This document shows, piece after piece, positions 6,475-14,593 of a stretch of 15,997 bases of DNA. Below the pieces are notes generated by a model. It was not told the DNA's origin and made no database searches. It was given only the letters and a program-made list of their open reading frames with translations. The stretch spans positions 1,830 through 17,826 of the forward strand of contig CACVAR010000299.1 in NCBI GenBank assembly GCA_902727905.1, read 5' to 3'. This stretch comes from an uncultured Sulfurovum sp. (GTDB lineage: Bacteria; Campylobacterota; Campylobacteria; Campylobacterales; Sulfurovaceae). Made by a program: the position numbers and the translations under genes. Each line of letters starts with the position of its first letter. Position 1 is the stretch's first letter.

Positions 6475-7886
6475 CAAACCTCTTTACAGTTCCACTCGGG
6501 GAAAAAATCTCTAATGTATTGATTTAAAGCTTTCTCAGATTTAGTATAGGTTTTTGAGCTCTTAAAGGAATCTTCTTCTCGTTTGGCTACATTTACAATC
6601 ATACCAGCTCCTACCGTATTATTAGAAACCCTATCAATAACAATAAAACTTCCAGTTAATCTATTCTTTCCATACGCATCAGCAGCAATAGGACGTGTTA
6701 AAAGCATTTTGCAAGAAGATATATCATTTAATACAAGACTATCTACTTCTGTTCTCTCAAAACTATTCACATCTATCTTATAATTTATATGTTCAAAATG
6801 ACCTTCTACAAGAGAGGAGACCCCCTTAATATTATAGCTTTTCATAAGTTCCATTGGTTTTTCATCCATCCAAACCAACATGACTTTTAAACTATTTGAA
6901 ACCCTCGGTAAACTCTTTGAGTGAACAATCATATCTCCACGACTGATATCAACCTCATCTTCCGTGGTTAAGGTAATTGCCATTGAAGCAGATGCTTTGT
7001 TAGACTCAACATTATTGTTTTTTTCAGTAATATCATGAGCATTAATAATTGATTTAACTTTCGTTGTCTTTCCTGATGGTAAAACTGTAATCTCATCCCC
7101 TACCTGTACTATTCCACTAGCAACTGTTCCACAAAACCCTCTAAAGTCTAAATTTGGACGATTAACATACTGAACAGGAAATCTAAACTCTTCTGACTTT
7201 AGCTCTTTACCTACACTCATGGTATCCAAAAGATTTAATAAAGCTTTTCCCTTGTACCAGGGCATCTGTTCACTCAAGTTTACAACATTATCTCCATCTA
7301 ATGCACTCAGAGGAATATAGTAACTATTTTTAATATTTAACTCTTCAACTAACTGACTATAATCTTTTTTAATATTCAAAAAAACATCTTCACTAAAGCT
7401 TACCAAATCCATTTTATTAATAGCTACAATAACATGTTCTATTCCTAAAAGATTTACAATGAAGCTATGTCTTCTTGTTTGAGTCAAAATCCCTTTTCGA
7501 GCATCTATTAAAATAATAGCCACATCAGCTGTTGATGCTCCTGTTACCATGTTTCGGGTGTACTGCTCATGTCCAGGAGTATCTGCAATAATAAATTTAC
7601 GATGCTCAGTTGTAAAAAAACGGTATGCAACATCAATGGTAATCCCCTGCTCTCGCTCACTCTGTAGTCCATCAACTAGCAGAGCCATATCTAGTTTGTC
7701 ACCTGTCGTACCATACTTTTTACTCTCACTTTCCATAGCAGAAAGTTGATCATCAAAAATCATCTTAGAGTCATAAAGCATTCTACCAATAAGTGTCGAT
7801 TTCCCATCATCAACTGAACCACAAGTTAAAAAACGAAGCATGTCTTTATTTTCATGTTCTTTTAAATACGCTTCTATATTCTCCAT
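6474..7886 (-). CDS. cysN: Sulfate adenylyltransferase subunit 1 (GTPase)
   Basis: The GTPase subunit of ATP sulfurylase; GTP hydrolysis drives formation of APS by CysD. It is 470 residues, an EF-Tu-like fold. The G1 loop GSVDDGKST is at residues 23-31, the switch threonine in GITIDV near 83, G3 DTPGHEQY at 102-109, and G4 NKMD at 157-160. The remainder is the beta-barrel domains 2 and 3. There is no C-terminal APS-kinase domain, so this is CysN rather than the CysNC (NodQ-type) fusion, in line with the separate kinase genes downstream. The ATG shares its A with the cysD stop (TAATG), and the stop overlaps the next start, so the subunits should be made in step. Confidence 0.96.
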   Translation of the reverse strand: MENIEAYLKEHENKDMLRFLTCGSVDDGKSTLIGRMLYDSKMIFDDQLSAMESESKKYGTTGDKLDMALLVDGLQSEREQGITIDVAYRFFTTEHRKFIIADTPGHEQYTRNMVTGASTADVAIILIDARKGILTQTRRHSFIVNLLGIEHVIVAINKMDLVSFSEDVFLNIKKDYSQLVEELNIKNSYYIPLSALDGDNVVNLSEQMPWYKGKALLNLLDTMSVGKELKSEEFRFPVQYVNRPNLDFRGFCGTVASGIVQVGDEITVLPSGKTTKVKSIINAHDITEKNNNVESNKASASMAITLTTEDEVDISRGDMIVHSKSLPRVSNSLKVMLVWMDEKPMELMKSYNIKGVSSLVEGHFEHINYKIDVNSFERTEVDSLVLNDISSCKMLLTRPIAADAYGKNRLTGSFIVIDRVSNNTVGAGMIVNVAKREEDSFKSSKTYTKSEKALNQYIRDFFPEWNCKEV

Positions 7887-8791
7887 TAAAAGTAACCCTC
7901 TATCTTCTTACGCTCCATCGCACCTACTTCGTCTTTATCTATAAGCCGTCCTTCACGTTCAGAGCTTGTCGAAAGTAACATCTCCTTAATAATCTCTGGT
8001 AATGTTGTGGCTGTAGAATTAATTGCCCCTGTTAAAGGATAACAACCCAATGTTCTAAAACGTACCATTTCTTTTTTAGCTGTTTCTCGAAGTTCTTTTG
8101 GCATTCGTTCATCATCCACCATTATTTTTGTTCCTTCATACTCTACAACTTCACGATTTTTTGCAAAATAGAGAGAAGGTATAGCTATATCTTCCAAATA
8201 AATATACTGCCAAATATCCAATTCTGTCCAGTTAGAAATGGGAAAAACACGCACACTCTCCCCTTTTTGAATCGCTGGATTGTAAATACTCCATAATTCG
8301 GGTCGTTGACTTTTAGGATTCCACCTATGGTATTTATCTCTAAATGAAAAAATACGCTCTTTTGCTCTACTTTTTTCTTCGTCTCGTCTTGCACCACCAA
8401 TAACAGCATCATAAGCACCTGCATTTAAAGCTTGCTTTAAAGCCTCTGTTTTCATAATATCAGTATGCACCTTACTCCCATGTTCAAAAGGTGAAATATT
8501 CATCTCAATCCCTGTAGGGTTAGAGTGAACCACTAAATCAAAACCTAGCTCTTTTGCTCGATTATCTCTAAACTCTATCATTTCTTTAAATTTCCAAGTA
8601 GTGTCTACATGTAGAAATTTAAATGGTGGTTTAGCAGGAGCAAATGCTTTCATAGCTAAATGAAGCATTACCGAACTATCTTTTCCAACACTATACATCA
8701 TTACAGGATTACTAAATTCAGAGGCTACTTCTCTTAAAATATAGATAGACTCTGCTTCTAGTTGTTTTAAATGGGTTATTTGACTATTCAT
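7886..8791 (-). CDS. cysD: Sulfate adenylyltransferase subunit 2
   Basis: Catalytic subunit of ATP sulfurylase: sulfate plus ATP gives APS and pyrophosphate, in complex with CysN. It is 301 residues, a PP-loop adenylyltransferase. The PP-loop SVGKDSSV is at residues 34-41; HVDTTWKF at 61-68 and GGARRDEEKSRAKER at 132-146 are strong family signatures, as are RFRTLGCYPLTGA near the end and the C-terminal ERKKIEGYF. It begins nine bases after the glycosyltransferase gene upstream and shares one base with cysN. No CysH-type reductase accompanies it, which points to PAPS production for sulfation. Confidence 0.97.
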   Translation of the reverse strand: MNSQITHLKQLEAESIYILREVASEFSNPVMMYSVGKDSSVMLHLAMKAFAPAKPPFKFLHVDTTWKFKEMIEFRDNRAKELGFDLVVHSNPTGIEMNISPFEHGSKVHTDIMKTEALKQALNAGAYDAVIGGARRDEEKSRAKERIFSFRDKYHRWNPKSQRPELWSIYNPAIQKGESVRVFPISNWTELDIWQYIYLEDIAIPSLYFAKNREVVEYEGTKIMVDDERMPKELRETAKKEMVRFRTLGCYPLTGAINSTATTLPEIIKEMLLSTSSEREGRLIDKDEVGAMERKKIEGYF

Positions 8792-8800
8792 TTTTTAGAC

Positions 8801-11413
8801 CTATATATTATTTATATTTATAAACTCATGCTTATTAATATCAAGAGGAAAAGGAATTTCTAAATTAAGAAGACGCCCCACAAATATTTTAGAAGATTTT
8901 AAAAGATAATTTTGTCCCTGTTTGCTATATAAAGGAAGCGCTTCCATATTCATTCCTTCAACCCTCACGGCTTTACTTCTATAAAGAATCACCTTTTTTA
9001 TGGAAGTATCATCTTTAATTTTTTCAAGAAAAGCCCTACTTTTTTCATTAAGTATATGACTCTCACTATTTACAGGAAAAATCCATAAGTTTTCTTCAAT
9101 AATTGAAGTCTTATCTTCTTTTATAAAATCTTCTAAAGAAAATATCTTTTCATCATTTTTTTCAACGTCAAGATTTTTATAAATAGCTGTCGCATCCCCA
9201 ACTCTAATTATATTTTCTTCAATGGGCTTTAGATCTAATGCTGGATATTTAGACAATAATCTCTTTTTCCAACTATATAATTCCTGCTCTCTATAATGGT
9301 TCAAAACAATCAACAATCTTTTAAAAAGAGGAAAACCATCTTCAATCATATCATAAACCCTATTGGTATAGATAGGATGATACGGATATAAATCATCCAT
9401 ATAGGTCTCAAAATCATATTCATTTCCAATTAAATATTTACTGAGACCAATTTCATACTTTAAAATCAAAGTAATTTTATTTCTCTCTTTGGAAATATGT
9501 GCCATAAACTTTTGGAATTTTTTATCTTTAATAACATTGCTTCTAAAAGCTAAAAAGTAAGAACCTAAATGAAAATCAAAATTGTCTTCATTGAAGTAGC
9601 TCTCCATATACTCTTTTTTGATTTTATCAATAGGGATTTTTGCGCTAAACTTATTAGATTCTTTCTCTTTTGTCCCATATCGTCCTTTTGTTGCCTGCAT
9701 ACCCCAAAAAGAAGTTTTTTTAGCACTCATTTTACTAAAGACATTATCCAAAGAGCTAAGTAAATAACTACTATCATTTACAAAAAGAAGTTCATCGTAC
9801 TGTTCTATTCTTTCCCAACCTACATGATATTCAGCCAATCGTTTGTAAGAACCAAAATCATATTCTCCATGTCTATATGCCCATGCACCTTTAGTATAAA
9901 GAGACAACTTATCCAACTCATTTTGAGAGAGAATACTATCACTTAAAAAATAAACATCACTATATTTAGCAAGCTCTTTTACGTAAACAATAACACTCTC
10001 ATCAATAATTCCATCTTTATCATACCCTGCAAAGAGAGTTATACGTTTTGGATTAGTAGGTAAAGTAATTTTTTTAGCTAAACCTTTATATTCTGGTTTA
10101 ATCTCATAGTTTTTATCTTTCCCAATTAACTCATAATGAAGTACGGGGTTTATGGGTGCTACATAATCTTGTAAATATTTTTCCTGATACCAAAATATAT
10201 CAAATGCAGCACTCGGAATTCTATTTTCTCTCCAACCGTACCAATAGTAATGCCACAAAGGATTAATATTTTTTCGTTTTAAATCTGCATATTCATCTAT
10301 ATAATATACTTTGCCAAACAAATCTGAATTATCAACAATAGTATTTACTTTCTGAATCGACTGCAACCATGTTAAAGCTAAAAATTCTAAAACATCTTTA
10401 TTTAGTAACTCTAATTCTGAAACTTTTGGAAGAATAAATTTTCGTTTAACCTTAGACGGATAACGTTCCATTAAATCTTTTGTAGAAAAAAGAGAAACAT
10501 TAGCATGATCTAAAAGATAAGTAATTATTGAATCTAATTCATGATTCTCTTCTTTTTCCACATAGACAATAAGTTCAATCTTATTCTTTTTTAATACATC
10601 TATTAACTCTTCTGCTTTTTGTTGTTCTCTTATAGTATTTGCATAAAGAATACAAGTATCATATGGTTCTATTTCATAAAAATCAAAACTATGAGGAAGA
10701 GCTTTAAAAAATATCTTCTCTTTTACCATACTTAACGTTAATGGAGCAACAACCCTAAGCATTGAAACACGATTTTCATTTTCTATTTTATCAGGAAGCA
10801 ATGCCACGATATTCAAATAATTTTTTTTAAAGGTAGTTGACATATTTTCTTTTGCTTTAAAAACTAAATCATTAATTTCATCATGATAAAGCATATAGTG
10901 TTCAAATGCTGAAATATTTAATTTTAAAACTTCATCTTTATAGTTACTATTGTATTGCTTGACATCAAATGTTGCATTAGGGTTTTTACCCTCTTTTTCT
11001 CCATACCTCACATAATCCAGTAACAAATCAACATTATCTTCTTTGGCATTTAACTTGTCATAAGAGTTTGCATAAAAGTCACTATCAAAAAGAGCACTCT
11101 TCTTAATCAAAGTATAATAACTCATCTCTTCCCTATTTTGAAAATAGTTTTGCTGTTTTCCAAATGTTAAAAAATGAACTACTGGTAAAAATGAAGAGTT
11201 TTTCAGATGACTATAATAGTTAGCATACCAAATAGGGTCAAAAGATTCATTAGGTTTATAACCCTTTTCTAATCCCTCTTTAGTAAAATGTTCAATTGCA
11301 GTAAGTGTTGAGAGTCTTGCATCTTGATATGTTTTTAAGTAATACTTTTCATCAAAGAAATTATTTTCATCAATAAGATTTTTGTATTTTAAATTTTTTT
11401 TTATATTTAACAT
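8801..11413 (-). CDS. RgpF-type rhamnan synthesis glycosyltransferase, multidomain
   Basis: An 870-residue cytoplasmic protein. Residues 16-180 and 365-440 carry degenerate repeats of the type FDxxxYxxxY...HFxxxGxxEGxxPN, a module often found attached to polysaccharide glycosyltransferases. Residues 199-330 form an alpha/beta region of unknown role. Residues about 456-735 match the rhamnan synthesis F family: ITLFAGYDKDG at 458-468, WAYRHGEYDFGSY at 511-523, FVNDSSYL at 544-551 and FHLGSYFLAF at 614-623. The likely job is transfer of L-rhamnose (or a related sugar) in a surface glycan, in keeping with the rml genes downstream; donor and linkage cannot be read from sequence. Residues about 775-870 resemble the N-terminal half of CDP-glycerol glycerophosphotransferases and stop where the catalytic part would begin. 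The gene starts ten bases after the sulfotransferase stop; its RBS is weak. Confidence 0.82.
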   Translation of the reverse strand: MLNIKKNLKYKNLIDENNFFDEKYYLKTYQDARLSTLTAIEHFTKEGLEKGYKPNESFDPIWYANYYSHLKNSSFLPVVHFLTFGKQQNYFQNREEMSYYTLIKKSALFDSDFYANSYDKLNAKEDNVDLLLDYVRYGEKEGKNPNATFDVKQYNSNYKDEVLKLNISAFEHYMLYHDEINDLVFKAKENMSTTFKKNYLNIVALLPDKIENENRVSMLRVVAPLTLSMVKEKIFFKALPHSFDFYEIEPYDTCILYANTIREQQKAEELIDVLKKNKIELIVYVEKEENHELDSIITYLLDHANVSLFSTKDLMERYPSKVKRKFILPKVSELELLNKDVLEFLALTWLQSIQKVNTIVDNSDLFGKVYYIDEYADLKRKNINPLWHYYWYGWRENRIPSAAFDIFWYQEKYLQDYVAPINPVLHYELIGKDKNYEIKPEYKGLAKKITLPTNPKRITLFAGYDKDGIIDESVIVYVKELAKYSDVYFLSDSILSQNELDKLSLYTKGAWAYRHGEYDFGSYKRLAEYHVGWERIEQYDELLFVNDSSYLLSSLDNVFSKMSAKKTSFWGMQATKGRYGTKEKESNKFSAKIPIDKIKKEYMESYFNEDNFDFHLGSYFLAFRSNVIKDKKFQKFMAHISKERNKITLILKYEIGLSKYLIGNEYDFETYMDDLYPYHPIYTNRVYDMIEDGFPLFKRLLIVLNHYREQELYSWKKRLLSKYPALDLKPIEENIIRVGDATAIYKNLDVEKNDEKIFSLEDFIKEDKTSIIEENLWIFPVNSESHILNEKSRAFLEKIKDDTSIKKVILYRSKAVRVEGMNMEALPLYSKQGQNYLLKSSKIFVGRLLNLEIPFPLDINKHEFININNI

Positions 11414-11422
11414 AATAAATGC

Positions 11423-12523
11423 TTACGACCTTTTAAGTATACTAGTAAATAGACTATTTTTCTTCTCTTTAAATGCAATATTATCTTCTATTAATTCCTC
11501 GATTTTACTATTTAAAGCTTCAATCTCATCCTCTTTAGCCGAAAGAAGATTAGTCTGTTCCCTAATTTTTCCATCTATTTCCTCTTCTCTCTCCCGTAAC
11601 CTCTCTTCTAGCCTCTTCTGTTCATCTTGCATTATTTTAAAATTTAAACTCTTTTCACTAAGAGCCTTATACTCTTTTTCTAATTTAGGAAAGAGCTGTA
11701 TCATATTGCTAGTTTTCTTATCTACAAACAAATTTACTAAATAATTAAATTCATTTCGCATAGAGTCAAACCTAAGATTATTATCAAAATCTTGAGTTTT
11801 TAATATTGCTATGCTTTCTTGTAATATATGAGGGGTGTCTTCTGGAAAGTCGTCTAAAGAGCTATTATTATGTTTAATATCTGAATCTAAAAATTCATTA
11901 ATCTTGTCTAATTCTAATTGAGTTAATTCTACATGAATAAACTTTCTTAATTTTTCTAAAGTTAATTTTGACTCATTTAATAGCTCTTCAAAAGAAATAA
12001 ACATACGTACATAAGCTCTAGCATAATTCTCAGCTAGTAAAAAATGTTTTAGCCACAATAAATAGCCCTTCTCTATAGAAAAACTATTTCTAGCCTGTAA
12101 GGATTCTGCTACTTCTACAGGGTTTCTATACGGTAAAATAATTTTAATATCAATTGAAAGTCTAAGACAAGCCTCTTCCCAAATAGGAAAAAGCAAACAT
12201 ATTCTAGGATCTTTTATCACAAATTTTTCAGCACTACCAAACTCTGATTCTATAATTTTTTTTGCTTCTTCTATGTATTGCTCTTTTTTATCTAATCCAA
12301 TTTTATTAAAATCAAAATAGTAGCTATCCCAAGTAAAGTTATTTTCTTTTAAAATTTTTTCGTTTAACCTATAAACGAACATATTTTCAAAGTGTCCCTT
12401 TGCATTACCTTTAGTTGCTCCCAGTAAATCTGTACCAAATGCTAAACCTAGTAAGTTTAACGTACCACTAAGAGCAGAAGTTCCTGACCTATGCATCCCC
12501 AATACAAAATAAGCTGTTTTCAA
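11423..12523 (-). CDS. Sulfotransferase family protein with C-terminal coiled coil
   Basis: A 366-residue protein that probably moves sulfate from PAPS to a glycan or other acceptor. The 5'-phosphosulfate-binding loop GMHRSGTSALSG is at residues 9-20, a KDPR motif at 104-107, and the 3'-phosphate-binding segment LPYRNPVEVAES at 130-141 with R133. From about residue 275 to 355 the chain is rich in Glu, Lys and Leu in heptads (LEERLREREEEID and following), predicted coiled coil, an unusual tail for this family that may dimerise the enzyme or bind a partner. I place the start on the TTG at 12523-12521: it has GGGAG eight bases upstream and gives the family-typical MKTAYFVLGMHRSGTS. A TTG five codons earlier (12538) has no well-placed RBS. 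Downstream it nearly abuts the RgpF-type gene. Confidence 0.87.
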   Translation of the reverse strand: MKTAYFVLGMHRSGTSALSGTLNLLGLAFGTDLLGATKGNAKGHFENMFVYRLNEKILKENNFTWDSYYFDFNKIGLDKKEQYIEEAKKIIESEFGSAEKFVIKDPRICLLFPIWEEACLRLSIDIKIILPYRNPVEVAESLQARNSFSIEKGYLLWLKHFLLAENYARAYVRMFISFEELLNESKLTLEKLRKFIHVELTQLELDKINEFLDSDIKHNNSSLDDFPEDTPHILQESIAILKTQDFDNNLRFDSMRNEFNYLVNLFVDKKTSNMIQLFPKLEKEYKALSEKSLNFKIMQDEQKRLEERLREREEEIDGKIREQTNLLSAKEDEIEALNSKIEELIEDNIAFKEKKNSLFTSILKRS

Positions 12524-12531
12524 ATAATTTT

Positions 12532-12536
12532 CTCCC
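12532..12536 (-). promoter_or_regulatory. Ribosome binding site for the TTG-started sulfotransferase
   Basis: The minus strand reads GGGAG, eight bases before the TTG at 12523. It lies inside the reading frame that would start at the earlier TTG (12538), and so decides in favour of the shorter protein. Confidence 0.5.
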
Positions 12537-12547
12537 AAGTCTCAAAA

Positions 12548-12572
12548 TTATAGTTTATATATTGTACTATAA
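12548..12572. other. AT-rich hairpin upstream of sulfotransferase
   Basis: TTATAGT at 12548-12554 is the inverse complement of ACTATAA at 12566-12572, a seven-pair stem with an 11-base loop. On the minus strand it is followed by TTTTGAG. The stem is almost purely A/T, so it is a weak terminator at best; it may instead be an operator-like palindrome between the Sel1 gene and the sulfotransferase. Confidence 0.25.
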
Positions 12573-12579
12573 ATTAAGA

Positions 12580-12607
12580 AACTCTCCAAATCAAAATAGA
12601 AAGAGTT
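12580..12607 (-). terminator. Possible weak terminator after the Sel1 gene
   Basis: Two bases past the Sel1 stop codon, the minus strand can pair AACTCT with AGAGTT (six pairs) around a 16-base loop, followed by the U-rich TCTTAATTT. The large loop and interrupted U-tract make this a poor intrinsic terminator; partial read-through into the sulfotransferase would be expected. Confidence 0.3.
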
Positions 12608-12609
12608 AA

Positions 12610-13647
12610 TTATTTACATGAACTTTTATCCCCAAACCTACAAGCTCTATCTGAAAATGACAATGCTTTTATTTTATTGGCAGATACACCATCTCCTTTT
12701 AAATACATAGAGGCAATCAATGCACAAGCTTTTGCATCTGCTTTATCACAGGCTTTTGAAAGATAAACTAAAGCTTTATCTGTATCTTTTTGCTTACCTT
12801 TTCCTATAAGATAATCCATCCCCAATTTACTACAGCTTGTTCTACTTCCCAAGTTACAAGCTTTGTCATAAGATATCAAAGATTTATTGTTATCCTTAGT
12901 TATATCTTCAACTCCTTTTTCATACAAATAACCTAATTGAGAACAACTCCAATGATCTTTAGCTTCACAAGCTTTAGTTAATACTATTTGTGCTTTTTTA
13001 TATGTATTTTTTTCTAAATAGAGTCGTCCCAATTTACTACATGCTTGTGTAGCATTATTCTCACAAGCTTTTTCATAAAATTGTATGGCATTGTCGGTAT
13101 TTTGTTTTAAACCTTTTCCTAGCTCATAGGCTGTTGCTATTTTTTCACAGGTATAGTCTGCTAACTCACAGGTCTTCATAAAGTATTGAACAGATAAATT
13201 ATTATCAGCTTTCAATGCGCCATGCTCCTTAGTATACAAATACCCCAATGCATCACAAGCTCTAACATTTTTTAGGTCACATGCTTTTTTATATAATGCA
13301 ATTGATTGATTAATATCATATCTTATGCTCTCATTATTTTCATACGTCATTGCTAGACGAGTACAGACAGTACTCTCATTTAAATCACATGCTTTATGAA
13401 AGAACACAAAAGATTCGTTACCATCTGCTTTTACTCCTTGACCTTTAAGAGTGTAAATCCCTACCTTAAAACATGCCGTAGCATTTTTTTCTTCACATTT
13501 TCGTGTTAGTTCCTGTACTATTTTTGTTTGGTCATCTTCTTTTTTTTCAATACTTTTTGTCACATTAATATCATTTACTATGGTAGTTTTCGCACTTAAA
13601 AGTGTCACCGATACAAGTACTAAAAGTCCTAAAATAATTTGCTTCAT
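12610..13647 (-). CDS. Secreted Sel1-repeat cysteine-rich (Hcp-like) protein
   Basis: A 345-residue protein with a signal peptide (MKQ start, hydrophobic core about 4-18, likely cleavage after LLSA near 19), so probably periplasmic or exported. After a short charged linker come eight Sel1-like repeats of about 36 residues plus a terminal Cys pair. Each repeat has two cysteines, usually eight apart: 51/59, 87/95, 123/131, 160/167, 195/203, 227/235, 264/272, 300/308, 336/344. This is the layout of the Helicobacter cysteine-rich proteins (Hcp), in which each pair forms a disulfide. Hcp-type proteins are common in Campylobacterota; their functions are mostly unclear, and no catalytic site can be read here. 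It has its own -10-like box and AGGTGA ribosome binding site, and is the only exported protein in a cytoplasmic biosynthesis cluster, so it may be an independent insertion. Confidence 0.88.
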   Translation of the reverse strand: MKQIILGLLVLVSVTLLSAKTTIVNDINVTKSIEKKEDDQTKIVQELTRKCEEKNATACFKVGIYTLKGQGVKADGNESFVFFHKACDLNESTVCTRLAMTYENNESIRYDINQSIALYKKACDLKNVRACDALGYLYTKEHGALKADNNLSVQYFMKTCELADYTCEKIATAYELGKGLKQNTDNAIQFYEKACENNATQACSKLGRLYLEKNTYKKAQIVLTKACEAKDHWSCSQLGYLYEKGVEDITKDNNKSLISYDKACNLGSRTSCSKLGMDYLIGKGKQKDTDKALVYLSKACDKADAKACALIASMYLKGDGVSANKIKALSFSDRACRFGDKSSCK

Positions 13648-13669
13648 TTGTTCACCTATTTTTTAAAAA

Positions 13670-13675
13670 ATTATA
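13670..13675 (-). promoter_or_regulatory. Putative -10 box of the Sel1 gene
   Basis: The minus strand reads TATAAT, a perfect -10 hexamer, 22 bases before the Sel1 ATG at 13647. The upstream stretch is T-rich without a clear -35, as is common for Campylobacterota promoters. It sits in the 46-base gap after the preceding sulfotransferase gene. Confidence 0.5.
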
Positions 13676-13693
13676 CTCTAAAAAAATAAAGCG

Positions 13694-14593
13694 CTAATTT
13701 AACTTCATACTATTCTCTAACCATCTCCTTGGGTATACATCAAATATATCTACCATTTTTTCAATATCCCCAATATATTTTTCTACCAAGTAAGCTTTAA
13801 TCTCTTCAGGCATTTTCATTTCAACTGAAACATTAATTTTTTGCTTTAATAAACTACTACTTAACAAAGGCTCTTTATCTATCTCTAAAAAACTACTTAT
13901 TTTGCCTATAAAGCTTTTTGAACTTTCCATAATTTCATCATAAAACCCAATAAAAATTTGTTCTTCAGGAAAAATAGAAGTCCAATTATTCAACATTTGA
14001 ATATAATCTCCTCGTGTTTCTTGAATCTCTGAATCTATAAATGCTTTAATTTTATCCATATCATTATTAATAGTAAACATATTTCGTGTAATATAAAACC
14101 GTAATTGAGACCAAGCTCTATCAATTGGATTTCTTAAGATTAATATAATTTTTAAATGAGGAAAAAGTGCTTTAATATGTCTAATATCTTCCTTATTTAA
14201 AATAGAATAAGCAGGAGTTATTTCTCCTTTTATTTTTCCATATCCTTGTTCAAACAAAGATTTATACCATTCGTCATTATATGTTGGTTCTAAAAAATAC
14301 TTCTTATACCATGTTATTTTTTCATTATCATTCAAAGTATCCAATTCATTTATCACTTTTTGTCTAAAAAGAATATTATGTGCTTCTTGCCCATTTAATC
14401 TATCTTTTAATTTGTCTGAAGCCAAAAAGCTAGGGGAGGGATAAAGAAGACTCCTGTCAAAATAGTGTAATTCCTTACGTGGAGGCATCCAAATAGCATC
14501 ATGTTCTTTTAATAAACGCCATAACCAACTTGATGCTGATTTCTGTACCCCTATTCCTAGAAAATCTACTGTTATATCTTGGTTTTTATTCAT
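13694..14593 (-). CDS. Sulfotransferase (heparan/Stf0-like sulfotransferase domain)
   Basis: A 299-residue PAPS-dependent sulfotransferase, full length for a single-domain enzyme. The 5'-phosphosulfate-binding loop GVQKSASSWL is at residues 15-24 with K18; KELHYFD at 40-46 and GEITPAYS at 123-130 are typical of carbohydrate sulfotransferases of the heparan N-/O-sulfotransferase type; the 3'-phosphate-binding segment LRNPIDRAWSQ is at 153-163 with R154 and S162. No membrane span or signal peptide is present, so it acts in the cytoplasm, before export of the glycan. The ATG overlaps the end of the preceding fusion gene by eight bases, so the two sulfotransferases are probably co-translated. Acceptor specificity cannot be predicted. 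Confidence 0.92.
   Translation of the reverse strand: MNKNQDITVDFLGIGVQKSASSWLWRLLKEHDAIWMPPRKELHYFDRSLLYPSPSFLASDKLKDRLNGQEAHNILFRQKVINELDTLNDNEKITWYKKYFLEPTYNDEWYKSLFEQGYGKIKGEITPAYSILNKEDIRHIKALFPHLKIILILRNPIDRAWSQLRFYITRNMFTINNDMDKIKAFIDSEIQETRGDYIQMLNNWTSIFPEEQIFIGFYDEIMESSKSFIGKISSFLEIDKEPLLSSSLLKQKINVSVEMKMPEEIKAYLVEKYIGDIEKMVDIFDVYPRRWLENSMKLN

Noticed and set aside
6474..8791. cysD-cysN as part of assimilatory sulfate reduction
   Set aside because: No cysH, cysI or cysJ is present, and the neighbours are PAP phosphatase and sulfotransferases. PAPS production for sulfation explains the set better, although genes outside the window could change this.
11382..11744. Plus-strand open frame of 120 codons opposite the coiled-coil tail
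   Set aside because: Its Ser/Leu/Phe-rich composition is what the complement of a Glu/Lys-rich coiled coil produces; it is a shadow, not a gene.
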